NCBI GenBank assembly: GCA_008123405.1 | Contig: VSSA01000015.1 | Coordinates: forward strand, 1 to 64,000 | Length of the DNA: 64,000 bases | Direction: 5' to 3' | From: Nocardioides sp. BGMRC 2183 | GTDB taxonomy: Bacteria; Actinomycetota; Actinomycetes; Propionibacteriales; Nocardioidaceae | Shown: positions 24,313 through 32,402 of the stretch, piece after piece | How the letters are laid out: every line of letters starts with the position of its first letter | How positions within the stretch are numbered: the stretch's first letter is position 1 | Notes under the pieces: model-generated | What the model was told of the DNA's origin: nothing | Database searches by the model: none | The model's input: the letters and a program-made list of their open reading frames with translations, nothing else | Position numbers and translations under genes: made by a program

Positions 24313-25791
24313 GTGCCATCGTTGCCTGCCGTCGCCCGGGCCCACACCGCCCTCGACGAGGATGACATCGCCTGGCTCCAGCTCCTCCTGGCCGACTGGC
24401 AGATCATCGCCGACCTCGCCTTCGCCGATCTGGTGCTATGGCTGCCGGACCGTTCCGGCGAGGGGCTCTGGGTGGGCGGCCAGGTGCGGCCGACGACCGG
24501 CCCGACGGCGTACGTCGACGACCTGGTCGGCACGCACCAGCCGCCCGGCCGGCGTCAGCTCGTCGAGGCGGCCTTCGAGCTCGGCCGGCTGATGCGCGAG
24601 GGCGCACCCGAGTGGCGCGAGGACATCCAGGTCCGGGTGGAGGCGATCCCGGTACGGCGGGCCGGGCGGGTGATCGCAGTGATCGGCCGCAACACCAGCG
24701 TGCTCGGTGTCCGCACTCCGAGCCGGCTCGAGATCAGCTATCTGCAGACCGCCGGCGACCTGGGCGCGATGATCGCTGCCGGGCTGTTCCCCGCGGAGGG
24801 GCAACGCAGCGATCACGCCGACTCCCCGCGGGTGGGGGACGGCTTCCTCCGCGTGGACGCGAGCGGGCGCGTCGTCTACGCCAGTCCCAACGCCCTGTCG
24901 GTCTACCGCAAGCTCGGTCTGACTGGTGATCTCACCGGCCATCGTCTCGCCGATCTGACCCGCGAGCTGGTGCCGCCGCGCCACCGCCCCGACGAGGAGA
25001 CGCTCAGCGTGGTGCTCGGCGCCCGTGCTCCTCGGGACAGCGAGCTCGGTGCACCCGGCGGCAGCGACGGCGTCGCGATCATCGTCCGATCGATCCCGCT
25101 CCGGGCACCGGGAGGGGAGCAGATCGGCGGGCTGATCCTGCTGCGCGACGTCACGGATCTGCGGCGGCGCGACCGGGAGCTGGTCACCAAGGACGCCACC
25201 ATCCGCGAGATCCATCACCGGGTGAAGAACAACCTGCAGACGGTCGCGGCGCTGCTGCGGCTCCAGGCGCGGCGGATCGACGGAGTCGAGGCGACCTCCG
25301 CGCTCGAGGAGGCGGTACGCCGCGTCGGGTCGATCGCGATCGTCCACGAGACTCTCAGCCAGACCGCCGAGGAGTCGGTCGCATTCGACGAGATCGCGGA
25401 CCGGCTGGCCCGGTTGGTGACCGACGTCGGAGCGACGACTGCCGCTGTCGAGGTGCGCCGCGAAGGCGCATTCGGCGAGCTGGACTCCGAGCAGGCGACG
25501 CCGTTGGCCATGGTGGTCATGGAGCTCATGCAGAACGCTGCCGAGCACGGGTTCGACGCCGGCCAGGAAGGACGGATCGTGCTCGAGGCACGACGCCGGG
25601 GCGCTGTCTTGGAGGTCACGGTCAGCGACGACGGACGGGGCCTGCCGGACGGGTTCGACCTGGACACCTCGAGCAGCCTGGGACTGTCGATCGTGCGCAC
25701 CCTGGTGGAGTCCGAGCTCCGCGGTCACCTGACCTTGGGGCACGGGCCGGACGGCGGCACGCGGGTCGACCTGATGCTGCCGTTGGATTGA
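24313..25791 (+). CDS. pdtaS: Sensor histidine kinase PdtaS
   Basis: A 492-residue soluble histidine kinase. It has an N-terminal GAF-like domain (about 1-150), a PAS-like domain (about 180-285, FLRVDASGRVVYASPNALSVYRKLG), and a HisKA_2 dimerisation helix with EIHHRVKNNLQTVAALLRLQARR near residue 300. The HATPase domain has VVMELMQNAAEHGF and VSDDGRGLPDGF. Length and architecture match mycobacterial PdtaS, which phosphorylates the RNA-binding antiterminator PdtaR. PdtaR is not in this window. TACCGT at 24301-24306 ends 6 nt before GTG 24313. It lies next to whiB1, as in M. tuberculosis. Confidence 0.92.
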   Translation: MPSLPAVARAHTALDEDDIAWLQLLLADWQIIADLAFADLVLWLPDRSGEGLWVGGQVRPTTGPTAYVDDLVGTHQPPGRRQLVEAAFELGRLMREGAPEWREDIQVRVEAIPVRRAGRVIAVIGRNTSVLGVRTPSRLEISYLQTAGDLGAMIAAGLFPAEGQRSDHADSPRVGDGFLRVDASGRVVYASPNALSVYRKLGLTGDLTGHRLADLTRELVPPRHRPDEETLSVVLGARAPRDSELGAPGGSDGVAIIVRSIPLRAPGGEQIGGLILLRDVTDLRRRDRELVTKDATIREIHHRVKNNLQTVAALLRLQARRIDGVEATSALEEAVRRVGSIAIVHETLSQTAEESVAFDEIADRLARLVTDVGATTAAVEVRREGAFGELDSEQATPLAMVVMELMQNAAEHGFDAGQEGRIVLEARRRGAVLEVTVSDDGRGLPDGFDLDTSSSLGLSIVRTLVESELRGHLTLGHGPDGGTRVDLMLPLD

Positions 25792-25810
25792 GCGTGCCGC
25801 GGGTGCGAGC

Positions 25811-26065
25811 TCAGACGGAGGTACGCACCCGGGCCCGGGCGTTCCGACGCTTGAGCGCGCGGCGCTCGTCCTCGCTCAGACCGCCCCAGACGCCGTGATC
25901 CTGTCCCGCCTCCAACGCCCACGCGAGACACTGCTCGCGCACGTCGCAGCGTCGGCAGACCTGCTTGGCTTCCTCGATCTGGAGGATCGCCGGACCGGTG
26001 TTGCCGATCGGGAAGAACAGCTCCGGATCCTCGTCGAGGCATGCGGAACGGTGGCGCCAATCCAT
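25811..26065 (-). CDS. whiB1: WhiB1 iron-sulfur transcriptional regulator
   Basis: An 84-residue Wbl protein starting MDWRHRSACLDEDPELFFP. The cluster ligands are C9, C37, C40 and C46; GVWGGLSEDERRALKRRNA contains the G-V-W-G-G turn and basic tail that bind SigA and DNA. WhiB1 is an essential, nitric-oxide-sensitive [4Fe-4S] regulator in mycobacteria. I chose ATG 26065 because it matches the mycobacterial N-terminus. A frame extension to 26128 exists but is not supported. Confidence 0.93.
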   Translation of the reverse strand: MDWRHRSACLDEDPELFFPIGNTGPAILQIEEAKQVCRRCDVREQCLAWALEAGQDHGVWGGLSEDERRALKRRNARARVRTSV

Positions 26066-26300
26066 GGGTGGGGATGTCCTCTTTCGTCCGACTTGTGGCC
26101 CGGGTTCCGGGCACACCTGAAACCGCAAAAGTGAACGGTTTCACGATCGCTTCGTCTAGGTTTCCAAGGAAACCCCGGCGAATCAAGGGCTATGACGGGT
26201 CTTGTGGATCACAGGGGATGATCGCAGGTCACCGGGAATAAGTCACCCGCCGACGGTGCAGGTGGTGTAAGAACGTGCGTCACCTACTGGCGCACGTTCT
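26066..26300. promoter_or_regulatory. whiB1 upstream regulatory region
   Basis: About 300 bp separate whiB1 from the next, divergent gene. Visible elements: a CRP-like site GTGA-ACGGTT-TCAC at 26131-26144; an 8-bp inverted pair TGAAACCG/CGGTTTCA around it (26118-26143); GGTTTCC-AA-GGAAACC at 26159-26174; and the dyad AGAACGTGCG/CGCACGTTCT at 26270-26300. Mycobacterial whiB1 is controlled by CRP-cAMP, so the first element has precedent. Confidence 0.5.
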
Positions 26301-26364
26301 AAGGCGACGCCCAGCGTGCCAGCCCTTGGACTGACCCATTCAGCAGTCTCCTAGGCTTGCCCGG

Positions 26365-26766
26365 GTGACCGAGCGCGACTCCGCCCAGCCAGCCATCCAC
26401 CCACCGGCCCCATTGCTGGTGGCGGCATCGCTGGTAGCCGTTCAGGGCGTCGTGCTGCTGCTCCTGGCGGTGTTGGAGGCGGCCGCGGTCACCGAGGAGC
26501 GTCGTTCCCTCGCGCTCTCGACCGCCGCCTTCTTCGCCGGGTACGGCGTGCTGCTGCTGGTCGGTGCGGTCGCGCTGTGGCGCCGCGCGGGGTGGGCGCG
26601 GGGGCCGGTGCTGCTGACGCAGTTGATCGCGTTGGGGCTCGCCTGGACGCTGCGCGACCAGGTCGCGGTCGCTCTCGGCCTGGCAGCGGTCGCCATCATC
26701 GCTCTCGCCGGTGTCGTCCACCCCGCCACCATCGAGGCGCTGGCCCGCCCCGCTGACGAGGACTAG
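26365..26766 (+). CDS. Small integral membrane protein
   Basis: A 133-residue protein with four hydrophobic helices: LLVAASLVAVQGVVLLLLAV, STAAFFAGYGVLLLVGAVAL, GPVLLTQLIALGLAWTL and VAVALGLAAVAIIALAGVV. Helix 3 is followed by a charged loop. I recognise no characterised family. TAGGCT at 26352-26357 ends 7 nt before GTG 26365, the leaderless pattern. It is convergent with sigF, with 3 nt between the stops. Confidence 0.65.
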   Translation: MTERDSAQPAIHPPAPLLVAASLVAVQGVVLLLLAVLEAAAVTEERRSLALSTAAFFAGYGVLLLVGAVALWRRAGWARGPVLLTQLIALGLAWTLRDQVAVALGLAAVAIIALAGVVHPATIEALARPADED

Positions 26767-26769
26767 GCG

Positions 26770-27582
26770 TCAGTCATCCTCCTGCTCGAGGGACTGACGC
26801 AGCTGGGTCAGGGTCCGGCTGAGCAGACGGGAGACGTGCATCTGGGAGACGCCGATCTCGGCCGCGATCTGGGACTGCGTCATATTCTTGAAGAAGCGCA
26901 GCAGCAGGATCTTCTTCTCGCGGGCCGGCAGGCTCTCCAGGAGCGGCTTGATCGACTCGCGCAGCTCGACGTGCTCGAGTCCTTCGTCATCGACGCCGAT
27001 GGCGTCCAGCATGCTCTGGCCGGCGCCGTCCTCGCCGTCGTCGCTACTGGCATCGAGGCTCAGCGTCGCGTAGGCGTTGCTCGACTCCATCCCCTCGACG
27101 ATCTCCTCCACCGAGCATCCGATGGCCTCGGCGAGCTCGCGTGGCGTCGGCGAGCGACCCAAGCGCTGGGTCAGCTCCGCGGTGGCGCTGGTGATCTGCA
27201 TGCGCAGCTCCTGCAGACGCCGGGGGACCCGGATGGCCCAACCTTTGTCGCGGAAGTAGCGCTTGATCTCACCGATGATGGTGGGGGTGGCGTAGGTGGA
27301 GAACTCCACGCCGCGCTCGGTGTCGAAGCGGTCGATCGACTTGATCAGACCGATGGTGCCGACCTGGACCAGGTCCTCCAGCGGCTCACCGCGGTTGCGG
27401 AACCGTCGGGCGCAGTGCTCGACGAGGGGAAGGTGCAGGTGTACCAGCGCTTCGCGAGCACCGTCACGCGAAGCTGACGAGGCTGACTCGTCGCGGAACT
27501 CCCCGAAGAGCTCCGCGCTGCGTGCCCGCGTCCGCTCCAGGGCCGTGGGCGGAGCGTTGTCCCGAGATGTCTCGGCGGTCAT
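26770..27582 (-). CDS. sigF: SigF/SigB-family stress sigma factor
   Basis: A 270-residue group III sigma factor. Region 2: LVEHCARRFRNRGEPLEDLVQVGTIGLIKSIDRFDTERGVEFSTYATPTIIGEIKRYFRDKGW. Region 3: AELTQRLGRSPTPRELAEAIG. Region 4: LPAREKKILLLRFFKNMTQSQIAAEIGVSQMHVSRLLSRTL. It is the general-stress type of Actinobacteria. It follows rsbW by 1 nt (TGAGATG), so the anti-sigma factor and sigma factor are made together. No canonical SigF promoter (GTTT-N15-GGGTAT) is visible before rsbW. Confidence 0.92.
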   Translation of the reverse strand: MTAETSRDNAPPTALERTRARSAELFGEFRDESASSASRDGAREALVHLHLPLVEHCARRFRNRGEPLEDLVQVGTIGLIKSIDRFDTERGVEFSTYATPTIIGEIKRYFRDKGWAIRVPRRLQELRMQITSATAELTQRLGRSPTPRELAEAIGCSVEEIVEGMESSNAYATLSLDASSDDGEDGAGQSMLDAIGVDDEGLEHVELRESIKPLLESLPAREKKILLLRFFKNMTQSQIAAEIGVSQMHVSRLLSRTLTQLRQSLEQEDD

Positions 27583-27583
27583 C

Positions 27584-28021
27584 TCACGCCCCGGCGTCGC
27601 GCTCGATGGCCGAGAGGACCGTCGCGCGCACGCTGAACCGCGTGGCACTCGTCTCGATCGCCGCGTCCTCGGCCAGGACGGCAAGGACCTGCCACCCGAA
27701 GTTCTCGTAGTCGGCCGAGGCGGGTGCGGTGGTGTCGGTCGAGATCTCGAGGCTCAGCCGGTCGGTCTGGCTCAGGTCGAAGGTGCAGGTGAGGACGGTG
27801 TCCGCTGCGGCCTGGTCGAGGACCAGGGAGGCGGCCTCGCTGACCACCATGCGCAGGTCCTCGATGTCTTCCATGGTGAAGTCCAGGCGGGCCGCGAGCC
27901 CTGCGGCGAGGGTCCGCAGCACGGAGGCGTAGGCGCCATCCGCCGGCAGTCTGATCTCGACGGTTGGTTGGGCGCCGGCGCCCTGGGCGCCCTCCACGGC
28001 GAGGCTGCTCGTCCCGGACAT
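27584..28021 (-). CDS. rsbW: Anti-sigma factor RsbW/UsfX (GHKL ATPase-like)
   Basis: A 145-residue GHKL-fold protein. FTMEDIEDLRMVVSEAASLVLDQA is the N-box-like helix, but Ala replaces the usual Asn in E-A-x-x-N. YENFGWQVLAVLAEDAAIE is the G1-like segment. This degeneracy occurs in several actinobacterial RsbW/UsfX proteins and suggests sequestration of SigF rather than kinase activity. GGAGGA lies 4 nt before ATG 28021. Spacing to sigF is 1 nt. Confidence 0.82.
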   Translation of the reverse strand: MSGTSSLAVEGAQGAGAQPTVEIRLPADGAYASVLRTLAAGLAARLDFTMEDIEDLRMVVSEAASLVLDQAAADTVLTCTFDLSQTDRLSLEISTDTTAPASADYENFGWQVLAVLAEDAAIETSATRFSVRATVLSAIERDAGA

Positions 28022-28084
28022 CCGATCCTCCGTGTGGTCGACGACGGGTGGACCGTGGCTGGTCCCCCCGGTGTGCAGAGCCTA

Positions 28085-28123
28085 CGACAGCGGCCGCCGG
28101 GACGAGCCCGGCGGCCGCTGTCG
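28085..28123 (-). terminator. Terminator after the Lys-rich protein gene
   Basis: A perfect 17-bp GC-rich stem (28085-28101 with 28107-28123) has a 5-nt loop. It lies 36 nt after the stop of the Lys-rich protein and upstream of rsbW, so it separates the two minus-strand units. Confidence 0.8.
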
Positions 28124-28159
28124 CGTGCTGATGTGCAGTTGGTGCTCGGTGGCGCTGGC

Positions 28160-28834
28160 TCAGGCCGCCGAGCTCATGCCCGGGATCGGCAGGCCGCCGC
28201 CGAGCAGACCCTCGAGCAGGTCGCTCAGGCCGGAGCCGAGCGGGTCCGGAAGCACGCCGACGACGCCGCTGAGCAGGTCGACCAGTGCGTCGAGGAACGA
28301 CTCCGGGTTGCTGAAGTCGGTCTCGAGCAGCGCCGCGAGCCCGTCGCAGACATCCTGGGGAACACCGTTGTCGCAGAGCATCTGGATCTGGTCAGCGGGG
28401 TTGCCGCCGGGGATCAGGCCGGCGAGGGCGTCACACAGCGCCTGCGGGGCGCCGGCATCGCAGAGTGCCTGGATCGGGCTGTCGGTGCCAGGGCCCGGCT
28501 TGTTCGCGGCGCGGCACTTCTTCAGTGCACGCTTCGCCTTGGCGTGCCGCTTCTTCGCCTTCTTGACCTTCTTCTGGTTCTTCTTGACCGCCTTGCGGTT
28601 GTGGTGCCGCTTGGCCTTCTTCGCCTTCTTCTTGAACTTCTTAATCGCCTTCTTGGTCTTCTTGACCTTCTTCTTCTGCTTGGCGCACGGGCCGGCCTTG
28701 GCGGCCGTCTGCTCCGCGGGGGCAGAGGTCGGCGACGGCGCCGCCTGGGCAGGGCTCGTCGTACCGACGGCGACGAACGAGAGACCGAGCGCCAGCGCGA
28801 GGCTGAGCAGGACCTTCATCAGGGTGCGGTGCAT
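28160..28834 (-). CDS. Secreted Lys-rich protein with Cys-paired repeats
   Basis: A 224-residue protein with a Sec signal peptide (MKVLLSLALALGLSFVAVGTTSPAQA). Residues about 49-108 lie between two cysteines (GPCAKQ...LKKC) and are about half lysine, with patterns such as KKTKKAIKKFKKKAKK. The C-terminal half has two related segments, IQALCDAGAPQALCDALAGL and IQMLCDNGVPQDVCDGLAALL, each with Cys residues 8 apart, then a Leu/Gly-rich tail. I recognise no family. Binding to anionic wall polymers or DNA outside the cell is an inference from charge alone. It has its own terminator. GGAGGG lies about 12 nt before ATG 28834; the later in-frame ATG 28819 is possible. Confidence 0.7.
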   Translation of the reverse strand: MHRTLMKVLLSLALALGLSFVAVGTTSPAQAAPSPTSAPAEQTAAKAGPCAKQKKKVKKTKKAIKKFKKKAKKAKRHHNRKAVKKNQKKVKKAKKRHAKAKRALKKCRAANKPGPGTDSPIQALCDAGAPQALCDALAGLIPGGNPADQIQMLCDNGVPQDVCDGLAALLETDFSNPESFLDALVDLLSGVVGVLPDPLGSGLSDLLEGLLGGGLPIPGMSSAA

Positions 28835-29167
28835 TTGCGGGTTACTCCCTCCAGAGTCGGCCGTCGGGTCCCGGGCTCCTCGGGGCGACGGACCAGTAAT
28901 CCGAGCAGCTGCTCGAAGACGGACCGCACGCTAGCTCTGCTTCTCGCGAAGCGAGACCCGAATCACAGAACCGGCGCACATGGGGCTCAACGCGGCCGCC
29001 GATGGAGGGTTACGAGGGGAGCAGAAAAACTCCGCAGATCGGGACGAAGTCCCGGAAAAGGCGAGATGCCCCGGGGCCCGAAGGCCCCGGGGCATCTCGC
29101 CTCGAACGCGCCGAGCGGTGCGCTCAGCCGATCGGGGTCAGCACACGAGCAAGCTCGGTGCTGCCGC
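28835..29167. other. 333-bp gap between the Lys-rich gene and sodN
   Basis: No credible gene. The left part should hold the promoter and leader of the Lys-rich gene, with the palindrome CGAGCAGCTGCTCG near 28895-28915 and a small TCTCGC-GAA-GCGAGA hairpin near 28946. The right part holds CGGGAC-GAA-GTCCCG near 29040 and the sodN terminator. I found no riboswitch consensus. Confidence 0.6.
29059..29102 (-). terminator. sodN terminator
   Basis: A perfect 20-bp stem (29059-29078 with 29083-29102) is closed by a CGAA loop. On the minus strand it is followed by CTTTTCC. It is a strong intrinsic terminator 66 nt after the sodN stop. Confidence 0.9.
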
Positions 29168-29566
29168 TCACTTCTTGGTTTCCCAGAAGATCTCGGCGAT
29201 CTCGTCGATCTTGGCGAGCAGCTGGTCGGCCACGTCGGCATCCATCGTGCCCTTGGTGCCGGCCGCTCCGGCGAGCTTGGTGGCTTCGTTCACCAGGGTG
29301 TGCAGCTGCGGGTACTTCTCGAAGTGCGGCGGCTTGAAGTAGTCGGTCCACAGCACCCAGAGGTGGTGCTTCACCAACTCGGAGCGCTGCTCCTTGATCA
29401 GCACCGCGCGGGTGCGGAAGTCCGGGTCGTCGCTGTCGGCGACCTTGGCGATGACGGCCTTGATCGACTCGGCCTCGATCCGAGCCTGGGCCGGGTCGTA
29501 GACACCGCACGGCAGGTCGCAGTGGGCCGAGACGTCGATCGTGCGGGCGAAAATACGGGAGAGCAT
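29168..29566 (-). CDS. sodN: Nickel superoxide dismutase
   Basis: A 132-residue precursor. Residues 1-14 (MLSRIFARTIDVSA) are the propeptide and maturation exposes His15 as residue 1. HCDLPCGVYDP is the nickel hook, with ligands His1, Cys2 and Cys6 of the mature enzyme. The rest (VKHHLWVLWTDYFKPPHFEKYPQLH) is the four-helix bundle. It dismutates superoxide in the cytosol as a hexamer. ATG 29566 follows AGAGGA. It is divergent from its maturation protease. No Nur box could be identified by eye. Confidence 0.95.
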   Translation of the reverse strand: MLSRIFARTIDVSAHCDLPCGVYDPAQARIEAESIKAVIAKVADSDDPDFRTRAVLIKEQRSELVKHHLWVLWTDYFKPPHFEKYPQLHTLVNEATKLAGAAGTKGTMDADVADQLLAKIDEIAEIFWETKK

Positions 29567-29618
29567 GCCTGATCCTCTCTGGCGATCACCGGGATGGTGA
29601 CGCGCGTTCTCACGGTTG

Positions 29619-30056
29619 ATGGTGCTGCCTGCGACACTACTCGTCGTGGTGCGGCGAGCAACGGGGGACCGGGGACGACCCGGGCCGGGTGGCCGGCCCG
29701 CACGGCTGGCCCGGAGGTTTCCGCGGTTCGGGATGGCGGTGGTGCGCGGGGACTCGATGCGGCCCACCCTGGTGCCCGGCGACAGGCTCCTGGTCCGGTA
29801 CGAGGTCGGGCCCCGGCCTGGAGACGTCGTGGTCGCCCGGTTCGCCGACGGCACGGTCGTGGTGAAGCGGGCAGTGGAGCGGCGTCGTACCGGATGGTGG
29901 CTGTTAGGTGACGCGGCACCGGTCGGAGTCGACTCCCGCCACCGTGGGCCGGTGCCCGAGGAGCGGATCCTCGGCGTCGTCATCGCCCGGCTCTGGCCGC
30001 GACCGTTTTGTCGACTGACGGCATCGGTGCAACGTAGCGAGGTCGACGACGCCTGA
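29619..30056 (+). CDS. sodX: Nickel-SOD maturation protease SodX (S26 family)
   Basis: A 145-residue signal-peptidase-like enzyme. GDSMRPTLVPGDRLLVRY contains the catalytic Ser (S46 from this start) and GTVVVKRAVERR the Lys (K83). It is expected to cut the SodN propeptide so that His1 can bind nickel. The start is uncertain: ATG 29619 has no Shine-Dalgarno, and GTG 29646 is preceded by GACACT at the leaderless distance. It is divergent from sodN, the usual pairing. Confidence 0.82.
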   Translation: MVLPATLLVVVRRATGDRGRPGPGGRPARLARRFPRFGMAVVRGDSMRPTLVPGDRLLVRYEVGPRPGDVVVARFADGTVVVKRAVERRRTGWWLLGDAAPVGVDSRHRGPVPEERILGVVIARLWPRPFCRLTASVQRSEVDDA

Positions 30057-30115
30057 TCGGAGGGTCGCGGGGCGCTGGCCCAGCGGCTGGGACCCGTCGG
30101 GCCGAGGCGGTGCGT

Positions 30116-31327
30116 ATGCCAAACTCGTGCCTCGTGGCTGCTGACGTTCCGACCCCTCCGTCCCACCCGCATGCGGGTGAACCGGTCTTCGACCTGCACC
30201 TGGGCGGCAAGCTCGAGACCGTAGCGACGGCCGAGGTCGACACGAAGGAGCAGCTCTCGCTCGCCTACACCCCCGGTGTGGCCGAGGTCTGCGAGGCGAT
30301 CGCGGCGGACCCGGCGCTGACCCAGCACTACACCTGGGTCCCGAACACCGTGGCGATCGTGACCGACGGCACCGCGGTGCTCGGTCTGGGGGACATCGGC
30401 CCCGCCGCCGCGATGCCGGTGATGGAGGGCAAGGCGGTCCTGTTCAAGCAGTTCGGCGGCGTGGACGGCGTACCCATCTGCCTGGCCACGACCGACGTCG
30501 ACGAGATCATCGAGACGGTGGTCCGGATGGCGCCGAGCTTCGGCGGCATCAACCTCGAGGACATCTCGGCTCCGCGGTGCTTCGAGATCGAGGACCGGCT
30601 CAAGGAGCGACTCGACATCCCGGTCTTCCACGACGACCAGCACGGTACCGCCGTGGTCACGCTCGCTGCGCTCGTCAACGCGCTCAAGCTGACCGGCCGC
30701 ACCGCCGACCGCACCCGAGTGGTGATCTCCGGCGCCGGGGCCGCCGGTGTGGCGATCGCCAAGATCCTCCTGGCCGCCGGCATCGAGGACATCGTCGTGA
30801 CCGACCGCAAGGGCGTCGTCTCCTCCGACCGGCACGACCTCACCCCGGTCAAGAAGGAGCTCGCCCAGCTCACCGCCGACCGGACCGGACGCAGTGGGAG
30901 CCTGGCCGACGCGTTCGCCGGAGCCGACGTCTACGTCGGGGTCTCCGGCGGCACCATCCCCGAGGAGATCGTGGCCACCATGGCCGACGACGCGATCATC
31001 TTCGCGATGGCCAATCCGAACCCCGAGGTCCACCCCGATGTGGCGCACAAGCACGCCCGTGTGGTGGCGACCGGTCGTTCGGACTTCCCGAACCAGATCA
31101 ACAACGTGCTCGCATTCCCCGGCATCTTCCGCGGCGCCTTCGACGCCCACGCCACGGCGATCACGGAAGGGATGAAGGTCGCCGCCGCCGACGCCCTCGC
31201 CGCCCTGGTCGGCGACGACCTCGCCGAGGACCTGGTGATCCCCTCGCCCTTCGACCCCCGGGTGGGGCCCGCGGTTGCGGCCGCGGTGGCCGAGGCGGCG
31301 CGTCGGGACGGGGTTGCTCGGGCCTGA
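30116..31327 (+). CDS. NAD(P)-dependent malic enzyme
   Basis: A 403-residue enzyme that decarboxylates malate to pyruvate. Signatures: LSLAYTPGVAEVCEAI, VTDGTAVLGLGDIGPAAAMPVMEGKAVLFKQFGG, FGGINLEDISAPRCFEIE, PVFHDDQHGTAVV, the Rossmann loop SGAGAAGVAIAKILL, and AMANPNPEV with NQINNVLAFPG. It is the short, single-domain bacterial type. Cofactor preference cannot be read reliably. ATG 30116 is 6 nt after GAGGCGG; GTG 30134 is a second candidate. Confidence 0.9.
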   Translation: MPNSCLVAADVPTPPSHPHAGEPVFDLHLGGKLETVATAEVDTKEQLSLAYTPGVAEVCEAIAADPALTQHYTWVPNTVAIVTDGTAVLGLGDIGPAAAMPVMEGKAVLFKQFGGVDGVPICLATTDVDEIIETVVRMAPSFGGINLEDISAPRCFEIEDRLKERLDIPVFHDDQHGTAVVTLAALVNALKLTGRTADRTRVVISGAGAAGVAIAKILLAAGIEDIVVTDRKGVVSSDRHDLTPVKKELAQLTADRTGRSGSLADAFAGADVYVGVSGGTIPEEIVATMADDAIIFAMANPNPEVHPDVAHKHARVVATGRSDFPNQINNVLAFPGIFRGAFDAHATAITEGMKVAAADALAALVGDDLAEDLVIPSPFDPRVGPAVAAAVAEAARRDGVARA

Positions 31328-31335
31328 GGTGGTGC

Positions 31336-31361
31336 GGTTTCACCGCCATCGGCGGTGAACC
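31336..31361 (+). terminator. Terminator after malic enzyme
   Basis: GGTTTCACCGCC pairs with GGCGGTGAACC around an ATC loop, with one bulged T. It lies 9 nt after the stop codon. Confidence 0.6.
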
Positions 31362-31433
31362 TTGTGGCTGGTGTGACGCAGCCGACCCACCCGTTCGGCG
31401 CGCTTGCCCCTCCGCATCGCTACTGTCACGGCC

Positions 31434-32402
31434 ATGTTCGCCGTGTACGCCGACTCCTTCCACCCTGAGGACCCACTCGCCGGACTGGTCGTCGGCGAAC
31501 GCCCGGAGCCAGTCGCGCCCGACGGCTGGGCGACGGTGCGGGTGAAGGCGGCCTCGGTCAACCATCACGACCTCTGGACCCTGCGAGGGGTCGGAATCAA
31601 GGCCGAGCGCCTGCCGATGATCCTGGGCTGTGACGCCTCGGGACTGGACGAGGACGGCAACGAGGTCATCGTGCACGCGGTCATCGCCGACCCCGACTGG
31701 GCAGGGGACGAGACGCTCGACCCCGGCCGTTCGCTCCTGACGGAGGTCCACCAGGGGACCTTCGCCGAGCAGGTGGTGGTGCCGCGGCGCAATGTGATCG
31801 CGAAGCCGGCGTCGCTGTCGTTCGCCGAGGCGGCATGCCTGCCGACCGCGTGGCTCACGGCGTACCGGATGCTGTTCGTCCAGGGGCGCATGGTGCCGGG
31901 GGAGTCGGTGCTGATCCAGGGCGCCGGTGGCGGCATGGCAACGGCCCTGACCGTGCTCGCCCGGGCAGGCGGATTGAAGGTGATCACCACGAGTCGTGAC
32001 GAGGCGAAGCTGGCCCGTGCGGCCGAGCTCGGCGCGCACGAGACCCACCTGGCCGGCACGCGTCTCCCGGCCAAGGTCGATGCGGTGATGGAGACGGTCG
32101 GGCGAGCCACGTGGGAGCACTCGGTGCGGTCGCTGCGCCCCGGCGGGCGCCTGGTGACCTCGGGAGCGACGTCTGGACCCAAGCTCGAGGATGCGATGCT
32201 GCCGCAGATCTTCTTCAAGCAGCTCAGCGTGATCGGCTCGACGATGGGCACTCGGGCCGAACTGGCCGCGCTGGTCGACCTGCTCGAAGCCACCGGCACC
32301 CGCCCCCTGGTCGACCGGGAGCTGCCCATGGAGCGGGCCCGCGAGGGCCTCGAGGCGATGGTGACCGGGGACCTCTTCGGCAAGATCGTCCTGACCCGGT
32401 AG
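31434..32402 (+). CDS. Zinc-type alcohol dehydrogenase / quinone oxidoreductase-like protein
   Basis: A 322-residue medium-chain dehydrogenase. VRVKAASVNHHDLWTLRGVG is the GroES-like domain start, PMILGCDASGLDEDG the usual turn, and VLIQGAGGGMATALTVLARAGGLKVITTSR the cofactor loop (G-x-G-x-x-A). It lacks the catalytic zinc Cys and the structural zinc Cys cluster, so quinone-oxidoreductase-like NADPH chemistry is more likely than alcohol oxidation. TACTGT at 31421-31426 ends 7 nt before ATG 31434. Confidence 0.85.
   Translation: MFAVYADSFHPEDPLAGLVVGERPEPVAPDGWATVRVKAASVNHHDLWTLRGVGIKAERLPMILGCDASGLDEDGNEVIVHAVIADPDWAGDETLDPGRSLLTEVHQGTFAEQVVVPRRNVIAKPASLSFAEAACLPTAWLTAYRMLFVQGRMVPGESVLIQGAGGGMATALTVLARAGGLKVITTSRDEAKLARAAELGAHETHLAGTRLPAKVDAVMETVGRATWEHSVRSLRPGGRLVTSGATSGPKLEDAMLPQIFFKQLSVIGSTMGTRAELAALVDLLEATGTRPLVDRELPMERAREGLEAMVTGDLFGKIVLTR

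Noticed and set aside
27584-28021. SigF-type promoter before rsbW
   Set aside because: Neither GTTT nor GGGTAT at correct spacing was visible; autoregulation was therefore not claimed.
28835-28990. Riboswitch such as the c-di-AMP (ydaO) type upstream of the secreted Lys-rich protein
   Set aside because: Palindromes are present but I could not match any riboswitch consensus.
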